The notes below the pieces were generated by a model. The model was given only the letters and a program-made list of their open reading frames with translations. It was not told where the DNA came from and ran no database searches. Of a stretch of DNA of 6,730 nt, positions 6,109-6,730 are shown one piece after another. The first letter of the stretch is position 1, and the number at the start of each line of letters is the position of its first letter. The stretch is taken from assembly GCA_028873155.1 (NCBI GenBank), contig JAGWML010000168.1, positions 1 through 6,730 of the forward strand, read 5' to 3'. This stretch comes from Acidobacteriota bacterium (GTDB lineage Bacteria; Acidobacteriota; Terriglobia; Terriglobales; Acidobacteriaceae). Both the position numbers and the translations under genes were made by a program.

Positions 6109-6730
6109 ACTGGGCTGAGCTCTTCCGCGTAACGCTGCCGGAGACGGCGCTGGAGGTTGCGGCGCTTCTGGTGCTGGTTGTCGATCTTGGATTTTTGCGC
6201 AGGGCTGCGTTGAATGTCCGAGCCGGCACGGCAGCGCTGCTGGGTGTGGCGGGCTGTGCGGCAGCATTGTGGGTGATGCCGATGCAGCCGCTTGGCGGGT
6301 TCTCCTATCCGGGAACCGGAGAGGTGCTGCTGGCGACAGGTGGAACGGCTGCCGCAGCGCAGATCGGCGTTCTGGCGCTGACGGCGCTGACGCTGTTGCT
6401 GCTGGTGGATACGGAGTTTACGCAGCATGTGGGCGAGTATGTGGCCGTGATTCTGATGGCGACTGCGGGTGGGCTGATTATTTCTGCGGCACAAGATCTG
6501 CTGGTGATTTTCATCGGGCTGGAACTTTTGAGCCTGGGGCTGTACATCCTGACTGCGTTTGCGAAGCGATCCGGGGCGAGCGCGGAGTCGGCGCTCAAGT
6601 ACTACCTGTTTGGAGGCATGTCGGCGGCGTTTCTGCTGTTTGGGTTCAGCTATCTGTATGGGATTACGGGGTCGACGGACCTGCACCGGATCATGCTGGG
6701 GCTGTATATGCCCAATGCAGCGGCGGCTTC
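6105..6730 (+). CDS. nuoN: NADH-quinone oxidoreductase subunit N, N-terminal part (NuoN, ND2 homologue; cut by window end)
   Basis: The frame from ATG at 6105 stays open to the right edge, giving 208 residues of a protein whose family usually runs to about 480. NuoN is the antiporter-like proton channel nearest the quinone module. The N-terminus starts MNWAELFRVTLPETALEVAA, with the LPE motif typical of NuoN starts. Hydrophobic helices are seen at about 15-31, 42-58, 86-102, 111-128, 131-151 and 165-186. Channel residues inside the window are present: Glu140 in FIGLELLSLGLY (TM5) and Lys165 in SALKYYLFG, matching E. coli Glu133 and Lys158 as I recall them. The YGITGSTDL stretch near 185-192 is also a family landmark. 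The TM7 and later residues lie outside the window. It overlaps the second nuoM by four bases. Closing the membrane-arm set with nuoN is the usual order. Confidence 0.95.
   Translation, partial: MNWAELFRVTLPETALEVAALLVLVVDLGFLRRAALNVRAGTAALLGVAGCAAALWVMPMQPLGGFSYPGTGEVLLATGGTAAAAQIGVLALTALTLLLLVDTEFTQHVGEYVAVILMATAGGLIISAAQDLLVIFIGLELLSLGLYILTAFAKRSGASAESALKYYLFGGMSAAFLLFGFSYLYGITGSTDLHRIMLGLYMPNAAAA

Noticed and set aside
5526..6686. 386-codon minus-strand frame across the end of the second nuoM and the start of nuoN
   Set aside because: It lies opposite two conserved membrane proteins, with low-complexity Arg/Gln/His/Ser content and no recognisable domain. It is a composition artefact.
995..6730. 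Mrp-type Na+/H+ antiporter or membrane-bound hydrogenase operon instead of complex I
   Set aside because: NuoJ, NuoK with both buried glutamates, and NuoL with its C-terminal lateral helix together with NuoN are the complex I membrane-arm set in its usual order. No Mrp-specific small subunits or hydrogenase genes are seen.

Overview
This window is the distal, membrane-arm part of a bacterial respiratory complex I (NADH:quinone oxidoreductase type 1, nuo) operon, all on the + strand. It begins with the last codons of an unidentified upstream gene that ends in a membrane helix. Then come nuoJ, nuoK, nuoL, a first nuoM, a second and different nuoM, and the first 208 codons of nuoN, which runs off the right edge. 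No electron-input subunit (nuoB/C/D/E/F/G/I) is visible. The DNA is GC-rich with strong use of GTG, CTG and GCG codons. The gene order J-K-L-M-M-N and the protein style would suit an Acidobacteriota-like or similar high-GC, non-proteobacterial lineage, but that assignment is a weak inference. There are no mobile elements, RNA genes, CRISPR arrays, promoters or terminators that I can support.

Layout: 2-106 is the upstream gene tail. 107-166 is the only gap between annotated genes of any size, and it may be bridged by a 24-codon reading frame at 96-170. nuoJ is 167-670, nuoK 667-990, nuoL 995-3085, nuoM copy 1 3082-4599, nuoM copy 2 4600-6108, and nuoN 6105 to beyond the window end. From nuoJ onward junctions are 4-base ATGA overlaps, a 0-base abutment or a 4-base gap, so the genes are very probably cotranscribed and translationally coupled.

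How the genes work together: NuoJ and NuoK form the part of the membrane arm next to the quinone module and carry the start of the hydrophilic axis. NuoN, NuoM and NuoL are the antiporter-like proton channels, and NuoL sends a long lateral helix back along the arm. Ordinary complex I has one of each. Here there are two NuoM proteins, only about one third identical in a well-aligned stretch, and the NuoL lateral helix is about 25 residues longer than in E. coli NuoL by my hand alignment. Together these are the signature of the extended, four-pump ('2M') complex I described from comparative genomics. A further point of interest is that NuoM copy 2 has leucine where the TM7 proton-channel lysine normally sits, while its TM5 glutamate, TM8 lysine and TM12 glutamate remain.
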